Assembly (NCBI GenBank): GCA_900708905.1
Contig: CAADRB010000085.1
Location: 1-64,000 of the forward strand
DNA from: Hymenolepis diminuta
Taxonomy: Eukaryota; Platyhelminthes; Cestoda; Cyclophyllidea; Hymenolepididae
Direction of reading: 5' to 3'
Length of the DNA: 64,000 bases
Below the pieces are notes generated by a model. That model searched no databases, was not told the origin of the DNA, and was given only the letters and a program-made list of their open reading frames with translations. This document shows, piece after piece, positions 12,946-26,202 of this stretch; the first letter of the stretch is position 1, and each line of letters begins with the position of its first letter. The position numbers were made by a program, and so were the translations under genes.

Positions 12946-15235
12946 ATCACAATAGCTACTTCTGGTCAGTAAGAAAAGTGACAGAATGTGAGTTTTTATC
13001 AAAGTGGATTCACGATGCCTTCTTTCTACCCTTGTCAAGGCTTATGAATACTTCGCCCGAAGGGTTTGAGGGGTTTGTTTTTTATTAAAACCTGAGCTGG
13101 TCGTAATTACCTAGGATTTGATGAATGGTAATGATAAGGATAATTTATAATAAGTTTTACGACCACTCTCCTCTTTTTTATGCAAAAAATTTGTATAATT
13201 TAAAGAAAATTATTTGAATGACTACCAAATTTGTTTAGAAAAGCGTTTTAGGTTGAGAGAAGCGGATAATATTATTAAACTTCATGATGAAAGACTCAAA
13301 TGCCGCTATCCATACTTAATCAGTCTCAAGTGACTATTCTACTCGGTGGGTGTGCATTGATGAGTGTCAACCTCGTGACTTCTGTTTCGTAGACGAGCAT
13401 ATGAACTACCTCCCTACTGGTGAGTGACGAATCTATTACTGCGGAGATATCTGCAATCAGGTATTTAAAGATAGATCACCATTAACATAACTGGAATCCT
13501 TGTAAACATTATTTTGAGACGAAGAATTCAACTAACCAAGTATTGTGTTGATGTTCTCCTATTTGTAAGACGGTAATTTGCGGTAAGTTTATGCTAACTT
13601 TTTAAATTGTTAATGTTGGCAAATTAGAATGCGGCAATATTTTACTGCTTAGGAAATGTTAAGGACGTAATAAATAACACTTATATTTGTTCAAAATACT
13701 ATATATATGACTTAAATTAATCAAATGACCCTATCAAGGGAACATTTTAGGCGGGGGTGTAACATGGCTTTTAATTACTTAGGGGCGGAAGAGAATAAAT
13801 GGTGGGATCCAATCTTGAAATTAAGATTTATACATAATTTCGGTGGCAGTTAATATCTACGTGTTCTTTAAAATCATTTCCTTTAAGATATATGAAGATA
13901 TCTGGGATGTTTAAATTGAAGCCTGGCTATCAAGGCAAGTGGTTGAAACTTTGGTGGACGTTGACTTCTAAGAGCGAAGGTTTGCATTATTTGTACTTTC
14001 TTAATCTTACATTTAACAATACGGTTCAAATTTGTCCAAATTTAGCAGAAATTTTACACCCAAACTGAACATATTTAATAGATGAGATAGTGATGCCACT
14101 TTTTACTTTAGTGCTACATAGGCGTGAAGTGGTATCAGTCACTGTGTTTTCTGGACTCAGAAGAATATATCTTTGAACTAGTACTAGGGGAAAGTATGAA
14201 GTCAATAAAAAATGTCTACACAGAAGTGAATTCACTTTAAATATGCAATATAAATTACATGAAGCATAAAACCACTCTGAGATGTTTCAACGGTGATTTA
14301 CGCCAACATTTTTGGGGTCACCGGACACATAGATAAACACAAATAGGGTAAGTTAGTTGTATAAGGCCTTTTCATCAGGAAACATTGAATTTAAGTAACC
14401 GGGACATGGTTTCACACCAAAAATTTACTGATTCGGTGAACAGTCAATCAGCTAGCGTTTTTTCGAGGCACAGAAGGGACTAATACCATTTTTTTGTTCT
14501 AGTGGCCAAAATATCAAGACTGCAATAGCCTTGCTTTACTGATTAAATATTTGTGAGAGATGTCAAATAAAATCATGCACACACTACTATTAGTTTTAAT
14601 AATGTTCAAAGACTGGAAATTAAAATAAGCCATAGTAAAATTTTAACACGATGTGGGATTTCTGTAATTTGATTTTGTTACAGAGGCTAAATTTTGTGTA
14701 CGGAATTTCCAACCTGATTATTTGACTTTCAACAGTATCAAGATGCCCCAAATACTAAAGGAAAAATATGAGAATATTAGAAATTTAAATAAGCATAATT
14801 GTAAAGAATTGTAGGTCAACATATATGAATACGAAGGGATAAAAGAATGTACGATGGAGTCCACCACCGCAATTGCTTGCAGTTATCCATTGTGTTTGAA
14901 TTCCATCGTTCGTACGCAGTCTTGCCTTCAACTAAAGTTTTTCCAAATGTTCGTGCACAAACCCGTTTACTTTTGACCAACGCATAGACACTTGACTGCA
15001 AATTCTGGTGGAACCGTAACCTAAGATCTATGAAGAATCTGTCTCAAAATAAATGGAATTTATGCAGCAAAAATGGTTTAAAACAATGAATATTTCGACC
15101 TGCAGAGTTAGAAGACATTTGCCCACTTTTGACAGTTTGAACTAGACGCAAAATTTAAATAAAATCAAACCGTAATACTTTAAATTTAATTCACAAAAAT
15201 CAATAACTTTTCACACGTAAATAAATCAGTTAAAC
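12946..15235. other. Intergenic, nothing recognised
   Basis: AT-rich sequence with no supported coding or RNA feature. Minus-strand frames at 14026-14235 and 14816-15001 have no domain, no splice context and no partner exon. Confidence 0.4.
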
Positions 15236-15523
15236 ATGCGTTTAGTAGATGGAAAGTTCTTAATTCTAATATTCTTCATTATTCCAGTAATTAAAAGCGC
15301 AAAATTTAATCACAATTTGTGTATTTACGACAAATTACGCTATGATAAAAATCGAGGTGTTTACTTCATATTCACAAATCCCAAGATAAAGGAGAAACTG
15401 GATATTCCAATGTCGCAAAAAGGCTTTGAAGATGGAGTTTTCATGGTCATGGATTATAAGTGCAGCTTCCAGAAATACTGGCTCTCAGAAGTGTTTAGAT
15501 TTTGGATTGTATGCTGTAAATAA
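15236..15523 (+). CDS. Putative secreted protein, orphan (95 aa)
   Basis: A single ATG-started frame. Residues 1-22 form a clear signal peptide: basic MRLVDGK start, hydrophobic FLILIFFIIPVI core, KSA cleavage site. The mature chain of about 73 residues is Lys/Tyr/Phe-rich with four cysteines: one near the start (NLCIYD), one in DYKCSF and a CC pair at the very end (VCCK). An AAATAAA polyadenylation-like signal overlaps the stop codon, which fits a compact gene. No family is recognised and no second exon is needed. AT-rich DNA can produce hydrophobic frames of this size by chance, so the call rests on the signal peptide and the 3' signal. Confidence 0.45.
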   Translation: MRLVDGKFLILIFFIIPVIKSAKFNHNLCIYDKLRYDKNRGVYFIFTNPKIKEKLDIPMSQKGFEDGVFMVMDYKCSFQKYWLSEVFRFWIVCCK

Positions 15524-18500
15524 ATTAAAAGAAAAATTCCTATGTACGTCCAAATATATATCAATGATTTGTTTCCATATGTGTTTGTGCTATCTTAAGA
15601 ATATATAGTCCTATGCATTTTCCTAGTATAGCAACATTTAGTCACCATTGGGTAGATAGGGACTACTATGAACTCAGCAAAGATTAATAATACCAGTAAA
15701 TTCCATGATGAAATCTGCATTTGACCATCTATGTATAACGATAATTTTAATAGAGCTGTTTGATAAAAATTTATTACTTATATTTACATCAAGAACGCGA
15801 ATTGAACACGAATTTAAATTTTTATCAATATACTACTTAATAGAGGCGGGAAATATCAGTATTAGTCACCAGAATGTATAAGAAAGGAAAAAATTCACCT
15901 TCAGTCGCATCTTCGTGATCCTATAATTTACAACTAGTTATCAATTTATTTGACAGTAGGATAAATTTCAACCTCAATTTTTCTCTTTCAGCTGTTTTCT
16001 CTACCAAACCCCTCTACTTTAGGATTTGGAATTTACTGTCAGGACTATAATCAGTGATATCATACCACTACAAAGTTCACCTCAAGTGTGTTTTTTAGGC
16101 TATGCTAAGTTGAATGCATTTATAATTGTTTCGTCTAGGTGATTTTGTCACTATTAAAAGACAAATTTTCTAATATTAAATGGCAGTATAGATCTGTAAA
16201 TTCATAGGTGGGAGTAGTACTAACAATCAACTTTTTGAAATCGGTAAATTCGAGTACATGTCTTCTACTATCCGACAATTTAATAAGCAGGGTTGTGGAA
16301 TGCGAATCGTGAAAATGAGGACAGATACAAACTTTCGCTCTTGGGAGTCAATATCTGTAGCACTAATACAAATGTCTTTAATGTTAACTGAATGGAATAT
16401 CACCTAAATGTTCATGTCATAAAAGGACTCTTAGACGAAGGAGCAACAATCACAACTTGAACTATCGAGAAATAGCTTGTTTCAGGATCATACTCTTTAA
16501 ATTTCGCAATGCTATTGAAAGCTTTACATTCTATGTTCAAACGGTATCCGTGTCACTACCTTTGATTTAATAGATTTAGTATATACTGGAATCAACTCAT
16601 AAGTCAGAATGATCTTTCCCATTCAATCTTTATAGATGCAGTTCATTAGGTTCAAACAATCAAGGACTCGTAGTTAATAGAAATTAAATCATTTAAGGTC
16701 TTTTCGATTATACTCAAGGAACTTTTCCAAGGTTTGCAAGTAATTCTGCTTTTTACTTCTCGGAATTAAAGTCTTTTTGGAAAAATCTCAAATATTAAAT
16801 TTCGCGCCATATGTTGATTCATAATGTGAAATTATTAGAAGAAGTACAAATCAGCTAAAGATGAAATGCCCGTTTATCTCCTTGTTATGAGAAATCACCG
16901 ACTGCAATTTGATCTCCACTAACGTCATCACATATTATTGAATTGGCATTGCCTATAGAACTGCTTTATGAATTTAAGTCTGTTTTGCCCTATCACATGT
17001 TGTTCATTATGATCTGTTTATATTTATTAGCATTATAGAGAAGATTTCTCTTAATCCTATTTACGAAAATCAATGACTTTTTGAAGTCATTTGCATGTAA
17101 ACATTTCCAGTTGTCATTGAAAATTAGACACTTATCAGGATCTAATGTTTTACCGGTCAAATGAATCAAATTTGATCTGATATAACAAACGTTTTTCTCA
17201 CCAGGGAAATCCATCTCTTTTGATAATGCGTAGGACAAGAATGGATCTTTTAATATAAATTTCCAGTTCAAAACAATCAAGTACATCAGATTTGTACAAA
17301 TTTTCTTGAATAAATAATACATTAGTGTAGAAAAATTAAAATTTAACCCCTCAGCCTGTATTTCAAAAATGAAATTCAACATTTAAAATTTTTATTTATT
17401 CTAAACAACTCAAGATTTCGGATACTTTTAGCACCCTATACAGATGCCCCTTTGGTATTTAATTCGAATGAAACATTAATAAAGGTGAAGTTATATTAAA
17501 TATTCCTTAACATTTTCAGAATATGAGATATGACTGAAATGCCATTCTAACATTTTTATTCACTGTTGGTAAAGCTTTTTATTACTAATTTTTACATTAA
17601 GACTTTGAATATGTTATGATTAATCCAAAAACCTTCAAAATGATGTTCATTTCAACACTTTTCTAGGACAAATAAGTAGCATCCTGAAACTACTCTAAAG
17701 AGAAAGATGCATTATATTATCTTTACATTGACCGATAAGGTTGATTACACTGCATTAAATATTTGTCAAAGGGTATCAAAACCCTGATTTCATTCATAGA
17801 CGTGTTGGTGATGCTTATCTTTTGTGTTGGAGCACAGTGTTTTTATAGGGTAATCAGTTTGTTTGACTATGAACAAATGCTTTTAGCTAACAACGCTCAA
17901 CCATAGCCTTCAAATCAGAAAGTGAAAAGTTGAGAGCAAACCAAATGATTTTGTGCAAGAGCAATGAAAATTCGGAAGGGAGAGAGCGAAAGATGGAAAA
18001 ATGAAAAAAAGAAGGGAGAATAAGAGAAGTAAAGAGGAAAAACTCGAGAATCGGGCGTCTCCACCACCAGTCTTGTAACCGACGAGTAATCGAATTTACA
18101 GGTAAAAACTGAGGTTAAGATCGCAAATTAATATTCTCCAATTGAGGCGCCTGAAAACCATTCAAGCAAACGCAAATATGTAGGTATTAATTTTTACCAA
18201 AATGAAATCATTTAATATTGCTCAAACATTTTTATAAATACTTTGGGGATCCTTCAGATGTAAATTTATATCCATTTTGACCATTGAGTACTGGAAACGA
18301 TCAAGAAACTCCCGTTATCATTTAAAAATAATGTGTTCGATGAGACTCTATTAAACTCTGTTACATTAGCTCTTACCATCTGTTAGTATCTAGCCCGTTA
18401 GATGAAAAACACAAACGAAGTGGTTGAATAACCCCCTAATTTGGTCAGTCTTTCGATAAACTCTGAACTTCATAAATATTAATTCATTCAAGAAACGAAG

Positions 18501-19139
18501 AAAAAATTCTGAGTTTTGAACATTAAGCTTTAGATTTTTCTTAAGCATAAAATACTGATTCAAGTATCAAATTGTGTAGGAATCCTTAGATATCCTAACA
18601 TTATTTTCGATTTCTACCCAATCGCGTTTTATAAACACGTATTAGATTGCTTGACTCTACTTGTACCCAGATGCTTTCCAATGGTAAAAAACGTTAATTG
18701 CGCTTGGTGAATGTACGTATCTACCTATTTACTCTTGATCCAATAAAATTTTTATTCTTTTTATATTTCAGATAAACTTATATTTTGTATGAACAAACTT
18801 CAATTGTTTTTGTTTTGTCTAACACTTTAAGGTAGGCTTTATCTTATTGTAAATATAACAATAACTATCCTGCCATTCAGAAATTGACAATTTTTTTATA
18901 ATTAAAAACATTTTGGCGAAAAATATCGTCATTCAATTCCTTGTAATAGACAAATTAATTTAAACGAACACTTATCGTTTAGATTTTACTTCGGTTCGCC
19001 AAGTTAGCGTTAAGACAATTTGGGCATTTGCTGTGGTTGTTGCAACGATTTCTGTGGCTCAATTCAAGAGTATTTGTGGATTACCATTAGATTACCATGA
19101 TATATTATTTACTTGAAAAAACCTTCCCAAATAGTGCGT
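15524..19139. other. Intergenic, nothing supported
   Basis: AT-rich. The longest frame (minus, 16993-17382, 129 codons) is rich in Lys, Asn, Ile and Phe, as random AT-rich DNA would be, and has no domain. A purine-rich tract lies near 17950-18050. Confidence 0.4.
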
Positions 19140-19400
19140 ACTGCAATTGCACTTGACTTGAGCAGAAGAAAGGTGTTCTGGGCCCGCTCTTGTGAGAAAC
19201 TCGCATTCTTCGACCTCTCTTGCTGACCAGAACTAACCAGGGCGACCGCTCACAACACCACTAGATGTGCACCGACAGGCAGTGATCTCATGACCTGTGG
19301 CTTGTCAGACCGCAAGTTGGCCGCTGTCCCAGAGACGCAAAGCAGTCGTCAAAACAGTGTATCCCCAGCCGGTCACACATGCAAGCACTAACTCGACCAT
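19140..19400. other. GC-rich island of unknown origin
   Basis: About 260 bases with clearly higher G+C and many CpGs compared with both flanks (for example GGGCCCGCTC and CCAGGGCGACCGC). No frame is open throughout in either direction. This looks like the remains of a transposable element or a transferred or recently inserted segment rather than a gene. Confidence 0.4.
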
Positions 19401-19757
19401 ACGTAGTTTAACTTTGATGCTTCCTATGTGGTATAGTCACTGATTACAATTGGACACACCTAAAGTGAATTCGGTTGCCAGTGTTGAATATCACCGGCAT
19501 TAGCTGTAAGCACATGTCGAAGTAAATATGGAAAACCAAGGTATCGCAGAAGAAGATCTAGTACTCGGCATTTTTTATAATAAATTTGTAAAAAAATAAG
19601 GTAATGTTAATGCCAATATTGATAAGAATCAAAATAAATTTCAGTTAAAATGAAATAAAGCAAAAAATCTTATCATTTCATTAAATCACTTTTCTTTTTC
19701 CTTCAATACTTTTATAACTTGCTCAATTGCCTAGTTACAGAGAAATACAAATATTCA

Positions 19758-20031
19758 GACCCTAGGAAGAGTTTGAAAAGACTTGGAGCACAAGCAACAG
19801 TCCCCTATTAAGAAAGTAAATGTTCTTATGTAGAATTGGATATGGAATAAATAACCAGTATTGGCAGCTATGGGTTCTTCGCTGGTGGTCTTTCATGTCC
19901 AAGTTCGAGCGTAGATGGCCAATAACCGATAGTTCAATACATGAGGGATGAACTTACAAGGTCACCGAGCGTACTTTTAGTGTATTTGATCGAATACATT
20001 GAGAGTATTCTATTTGGAATCCTAACAATAA
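19758..20031 (+). repeat. Dispersed repeat family A, copy 2
   Basis: Aligns with 8308-8583. Shared landmarks in the same order include GGATATGGAATAAAT, TATTGGCAGC.ATGGGTTCTT, CATGAGGGATGAACTTA, GTACTTTTAGTG and CCTAACAATAA. Divergence of roughly a quarter of positions implies an old family. Confidence 0.75.
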
Positions 20032-23000
20032 CATTAGTAGATTTGTTTTTTTCTATTTATGTACAATGTCAATAACAATAACAACTGCAGATATACGGCA
20101 CTAGAACAGCGAGGAATAAAGTCATCAAACCGAAGGTAATCAAGAAGAAATTGAACATAAGGGTTCATAAGAACTGATTTTCACGATTCAAATTGTACGC
20201 TTATCACATTATCGAGTATAGTCCATTGCTTCATATTTCTACGCATGAATATACGACTTTTTAAGAATTTTTATCAATTTCTTGAGAAAATTCACATTAG
20301 AGGCATCCAGAGCTTATTAGATTATATTATTGTGTTTGATTTTTTAAAACCACTCAATTTTGTCTAAAAGTTAAGATTAAGGAGTTCTAAAACAGCAGAT
20401 CTGTAATTATGAAACTATTATTTATATATATGAATGATCTTAAAGTTTGAAAGTACAGACCTTTGAAATTTTAGAAGCTTGTTACTTTTGTTGAAATATG
20501 CTTGAAAATATGTACAGTTTCTCTTTAGAGATCCACTAAAGCGCCAGCATTAAATATCCTTGTGTCATAGAAATTATCTAAAACATCCGTGTTTTATTGC
20601 TGGCAGAATGAGGCGTCTAATTACACTATAGGTGTAACTTCTGAACCTGTGAAGTTACTCACAAGAACGAAATGGTTCGAATAAGAATCGGGTACAAGTT
20701 TTCAAAGCAGACTTCCAGCATTCCACGCTAAGTCCCTCATAGAATGTAGCCTTCAAAATATTTTTAAAATTACGCAATTTTTCATTCTAAATTTCCCATT
20801 AATTTTATAGTTTTTAGTAATGTCCATAAAAATGTTAAGAATAAGGCTCATTTTCTGAAGGCTTTAATAAAATGTATTACACCAGCTCCTTGGATTACAT
20901 AATTTTGCTGAACACCGCCCATTGCCTTTGCAACACAATATGTGATTGTCTTGTATAGATTAATGGCATATTTTCTCCCTAAAAACTAATGACCAATTGA
21001 ATAATCAGTTGCTCAAGTTTCTGTTCCATTTCTCTCTTCATGTACACTTGGAACTTGAAGTTCAATATTGTACTTCAAAGACTCCTAGCAGTAAATAGCT
21101 GAGGATCAATTTTCATAAGTTTGATTCTAAGGAGGTCTGTGTCCCTAAATTCCTTACATTTACGATACAACTTAAGCATGATCAGTTGTAGGTTATCTTT
21201 CGATATACGGAGTTTAGTAAAATTGATTTCTTGGAATATTATAATCCGTATATCATCGTACTCTACTCAACGCCCTTTGAAGAAAATCAACGTTTCCCGA
21301 CGCATGTAAGGGAATTTTAATTCTATGAATATCGATATCCGGTTTTCCATAAATGCCACTCATAACAACATTGATGTGTGGACAGTAATTTACTTTGTTT
21401 TAAGGTAAATATTGATCAACGGGATCGGTTTCGCGTAGGCATCACACATTTACTGCTACGCCCTTGAAAACATGGGGAAATGAGGTGATTTTCAAGGTCG
21501 TAATGCTATTGGCGTAAGTACGAATTAGGATAACTTTTCACGCCATAGCCCCAAATATCCATAAAATTGCTACTATTTCGGCTAATATTTAATCTAATGA
21601 AACAGTAATTTAATTTAATTGAAAAGTTTATCTCAGCGAGTCTATTTAATTTGATTGTTATTTCCTTTTAACTTCGGTCTCAATAAAAACCGAATGTTCA
21701 CGTAATAATGGTCTCCAGTTAGTGAATCATAAGTAATGTTTTATTGTTTCTTTTTCACATAACACAGAAGTGTTACTCGTATGCTGACGCCAACAGAATG
21801 ATTAACACTTTGATTATATATTCCAATTTACATGTTAAATTATGCTGAAAATAATATATATTTTACGTTGTCAAGCCCAGCTATCAGTATTTACGGTGGT
21901 GATAGGTTTTCAAAGTCGACAAAAAGGAGTAACATTATTCACCCTTATAGAAAAATCATTTTCAACTTGATTGAATTAGCCTATGATAATGCATTTAAAT
22001 TTTTAACGTGGAATTCCTTTCGAATTAATGATTAATATTTTCTTCAATGATTGTGAGACAAATTGGTATATTGGTGTTTCTAACTGCAATGTAGGGCTGC
22101 TCGTAAGATTTGTAAGCGCATTACGTTTGAATATATCTACGTGGCACAGTTAGTGTTTCTTACTGTTAACTGGGATATCCACATTAATCCACTAATCGTC
22201 AAACCTAGGATGTTTAAGAGCCATCTCAAAAATGCCTGAATTGTCAACCCTATTACACCCAAAGTTATATGAGACAATATCTAAATACGTCTTTTCAAGT
22301 TAGCTTCGAGCAGAGCTGCATTTGGGGGTTAGTTGGGGATAGCTTTAACGAAAAATTCATAAACAAGGGGAAGAATTGCCTAGGTAATATCCTGTCCTGA
22401 ATTTAAGAAAAAGATATAAAAATCTTATCAATTAGTGAGATCGCTGCAAATATAGACCTACTGCAATGATGCCACATCGAAGATAAGTTATTTATTTTCT
22501 TTTCATTCCAGTGCATTAAATAAATATTATAATTTCTCATGGGAAAGTGGTGATGTTTCCCCGTTTCGATAGGTAGATAAACTGAAAAACCATGATTCGT
22601 TTCATACTGGACAAAGTAAGACATTAACAAATGCATAGCGACCGGGAAGGATAAGACATCAGCAACAGCATCCTCAGACGATCCAGATATGCAGATAGAA
22701 ACCGTCACAGCTGTCAATCTAGACGAAACAGAAATATCTACGTCTGAACATGACTGATTTCGCTCTAAGAGGCTATCGAATATAAATTTAATATTATAAT
22801 CAATGAAGTGAGGTGGTCTCTCAGCCATCACCGAACCGTTGCAGTGAGAGAACATATTTTGACTTGTTTAATCTAACTTGCCTTGATTCGTATTACATTA
22901 TTACCTGATTGCAGTCCAATAAAAACACATGCAGATATTATTCCAACGGTACTCAGACCAGTATGCATTTTTTAATAATACCTAAGGCAAAAGGACAAAT

Positions 23001-26000
23001 CATTATTTTGCTAAAATGCTCAATGAAATCAAATTTCTTTGAATTTATTTGGTTTAAGTTCTGCGATTTCTTATTAAAAATTAAAATTAAGGTGCCGAGG
23101 TCAGGTTCATGGAATTTTATTAATGATTAGTTCTGATATGCTAAAATAATTCTTGTTAGTCTTATTCGCCTGCTCTAAAATCTTAAAATCCATTTCTTAA
23201 ATTTGAACATGATGCACTGAGAATGCGGACAGCTCAATACATTCCACGTCCTCTTTTCCAGTTCTACTTACTCTGATGCTTTCCCAAAATTAAGAGTTAT
23301 GTTTTTGCTCTGATAATAATAAAAATAACGGTGATAGACTTCCTTGCTGTCATCTGCCTAATATCTCCATCGATTCTCCGCCTAACCTGTCATGCATTGT
23401 CCTCAAATGCAGTCTCTCAATTTCTCAAATAGAGCATACGTATTCGATCTTAGAATACAATAGGCTATTAGTTGAAAGCTGAGCGCCTAAATGCTGGACC
23501 TTGTTCGTGTTGAAAAGCGCTATAATAGACTTTTGAAAGGCTAAATAATTAGCTCAAGTTAACCCAGATCAAAAGAAATTCACTAATTGATATCCTCTTA
23601 TGACAGTACAATTTTATCATGGGAAAGCATTTAAATAAGAGGAACAGCAAGATAAAAGAAATAATCGGGAAATCAAAAGAACTTTTCTTCACCTGAAATA
23701 TAGATTCATCAGTATTTCGGCTTTGTAACTACACGGTTTAATTCAATAAAGAAAAATCTGATATTACAAATATGAACTTTGGGATGCTTACTTCATGATT
23801 ACTATAAAACATTTTGAATGAGATCCATTTCATGTTAGAGGTGCCGAATAAATTGAGAAGTTTTATCTTGTCTGAGCCCAGTTGTATATTCTGATAGTTT
23901 ACAAAATTATCGGACACTGAATACGATGTTCTTATAATTACCGATATTCGTTTCTGCATTATATAAAGTTATGAATATAAATAAGAATGCTGTCCAACTG
24001 TATTCTTTCTACGGTAATTTCATTTTACTTCTTTGAAAATGAGTTAAGAGGCACTCAATTTTCTTGTTCGAATAATTATATGTGTATGGAATTTTAATAT
24101 GCATGTCTTTTAACTTATTGCATCATCGAAATCAATAAATAAACGAATTCCATCCCGGTTTGTTATAGAAAAGGGTTTTGTACTTGTTGACATGTATACG
24201 CTTTAACAGTAATCTACTCTTTACGGTATTTTGACTGATATCTCAACAAAGCAGTAACTAGATATAATATATCTGCCATAATATTTCTTTCGAAAGCAGA
24301 TGACAAAGAATACGTGCCAAATCCCTAAAAGAAAACTTTCTCCCTCTTATTATCTTGCGAATTGTGAGTCCTTAATCAGTCTGATTGCGGGATTAGTTTT
24401 TCCACGAAATCAGTTCTCAGTTGATGAGAGTCCCTAATTATATGAAAATATTTTAAGTTGAATTATGATTGTCCTTGTTTCGAACAAAGAGATAAGGAGA
24501 TATGTTTTCATTTAAGAATTAATACCAAAATTGAAATAACCGGCACATTAGATTGTTATTATATCATAGTAACCCATGGTAAGGCAAAAAAAACAATTTA
24601 TTTTGTAGAAAAACAACTAATAATCGGAAAATGGTTTGGAGATCACAAAGTTATTGAGAACAAAGTCAGTTTATCCAAGGAGTCTTGCTTCAGTTGATTT
24701 TTTGGATCCGGGTCATAAACTATTTATTTATTGAGTAATTCACCGCTTCACCTTCCAAATATATATATCCTGATTTGTTTCTTGGATTACTGAATATACT
24801 CATGTTCACGAAGCCTACTGTTTATCGACCTGTTGAGTAATTAGTATCGTCAGTCTGTTAATTTCACTAGTTTTTCTTCCAGCAGTCAGGAAGCATTATA
24901 CACATTTTAACCATTGTACTTATATTCTTTCCTCCAAGAACATGCGGATGAGATTAACAATAACTTTTTAAACGTGACGTGTAATATACTGAAGCTTACA
25001 CTCTAAAGAAATAAACTGATAATTTTCAAATTACTTATAAGACTGATAAGTGATGATTTCATGGAGTATCTCTTATTAAAATGCGTAACTGACAACTCGA
25101 CTAGTATTTATCAGTTCTTTTAGTTACTAAAATTATTTTAAATAAATGAAAAAGAACCCCATTCTAACATTCAACTTGCACTGGAAAGAGAACGAGTTTA
25201 CTGGAAATTTGCCGATGAGTAACCTCCATTTTATCATTCTTACTATGACTAATATTATTTAGAGCCCATTTGTTGGGCCATTTGGTAGACGTGTGCCAAT
25301 TAATATCGAATCGGGGATCTAAGGACTTCCACATAGATCTTGAAGGACAGTCTTCTACTTGTCTCTAAAAACATTTTTTTACCACATATTAATTCAAATC
25401 ATTTACTTTATGATTTGCTCCACATTCGAATGCTAGCGTAAATGAAGTACAATCATTGAATTTCGCCCTTCAGCTGATTTTTTATTGTCTTTGCCTTTCA
25501 GTAATTCATCTAATTCACCTGTGTTATTCACGCTCTGGTTTTTATATACTCTCTCTCAGCCCATCTCCATTCTTCTTCCTCCCTGATTTAGAAAAGATTG
25601 CTTTCCATCTTTAACACTTAATAAGTCGTTGGGGAGTATCTTATTTTAATAAAGTCGAGTTCAAATAAATCGGTTGGTTGCAGCTTTTGCAATCTCATGA
25701 GCCTAACCTCTGCAACAGCACATTATTAGTATAGATTTTATTCAGGATGAAGTTAAAATCAAACTACATATAAGTATATTTCCTCGGAAAATGGATAGAT
25801 TTCCATAGCAATTCCGTCCAAAACAAGAGAGAACATAAAGAGAAATTTCAAATTATATAAGATACTGAAACTATCTATGAGTCCGAGAGGGCAAATGTGG
25901 ATATGAGAACGAATTCAAATTCTAAATACTGCCATCAACCTTCGTGTTCTTAACATAAATGTAAAGTGAAATAGAATCTCTCAAATTGCACTGACAGTTT

Positions 26001-26134
26001 GCATTTCGATTGTTCATTTAATGCGCACCTTTCAGGCCCATCTTGTAAAGCCTTTCCAAACACTCGTCTTGAATATAGGAGTAGCATCATAGAGTCTCCA
26101 TGGCGAGAAACTTGAATTCTGCAATTTTTGAATG
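20032..26134. other. Intergenic, only weak coding candidates
   Basis: No firm gene. Candidates are a 150-codon minus frame (22403-22855) without a domain and a plus-strand frame at 24458-24697. The latter follows a possible acceptor (TTTTAAG) and reads like protein (ICFHLRINTKIEITGTLDCY), but it has no ATG and no partner exon. On the plus strand, 22630-22759 reads as an acidic Ser/Thr/Asp tail ending SEHD-stop, which could be a last exon, but I could not join it to anything. Confidence 0.35.
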
Positions 26135-26202
26135 GTCAGGCTTGCTCAGTGCGGTCGATCTCTTACTCTGCAGATGAGGGCGTTACCAACTGAGCGTACT
26201 CC
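26135..26202 (-). repeat. tRNA-like sequence (pseudo-tRNA or SINE head)
   Basis: Read on the minus strand, GCTCAGTTGGTAACGCCCTC is a typical D-arm. It is followed by ATCTGCAGAG, which resembles an anticodon stem-loop with GCA or TGC in the loop. The T-arm is degenerate and no CCA-adjacent acceptor stem closes convincingly, so a working tRNA is unlikely. Confidence 0.4.

Noticed and set aside
16993..17382. 129-codon minus-strand frame
   Set aside because: Composition (Lys, Asn, Ile, Phe) is what random AT-rich DNA gives, and no motif or neighbour supports it.
22403..22855. 150-codon minus-strand frame
   Set aside because: Longest open frame in its region, but no domain. The opposite strand of the same interval (22630-22759) reads at least as well, so neither was called.
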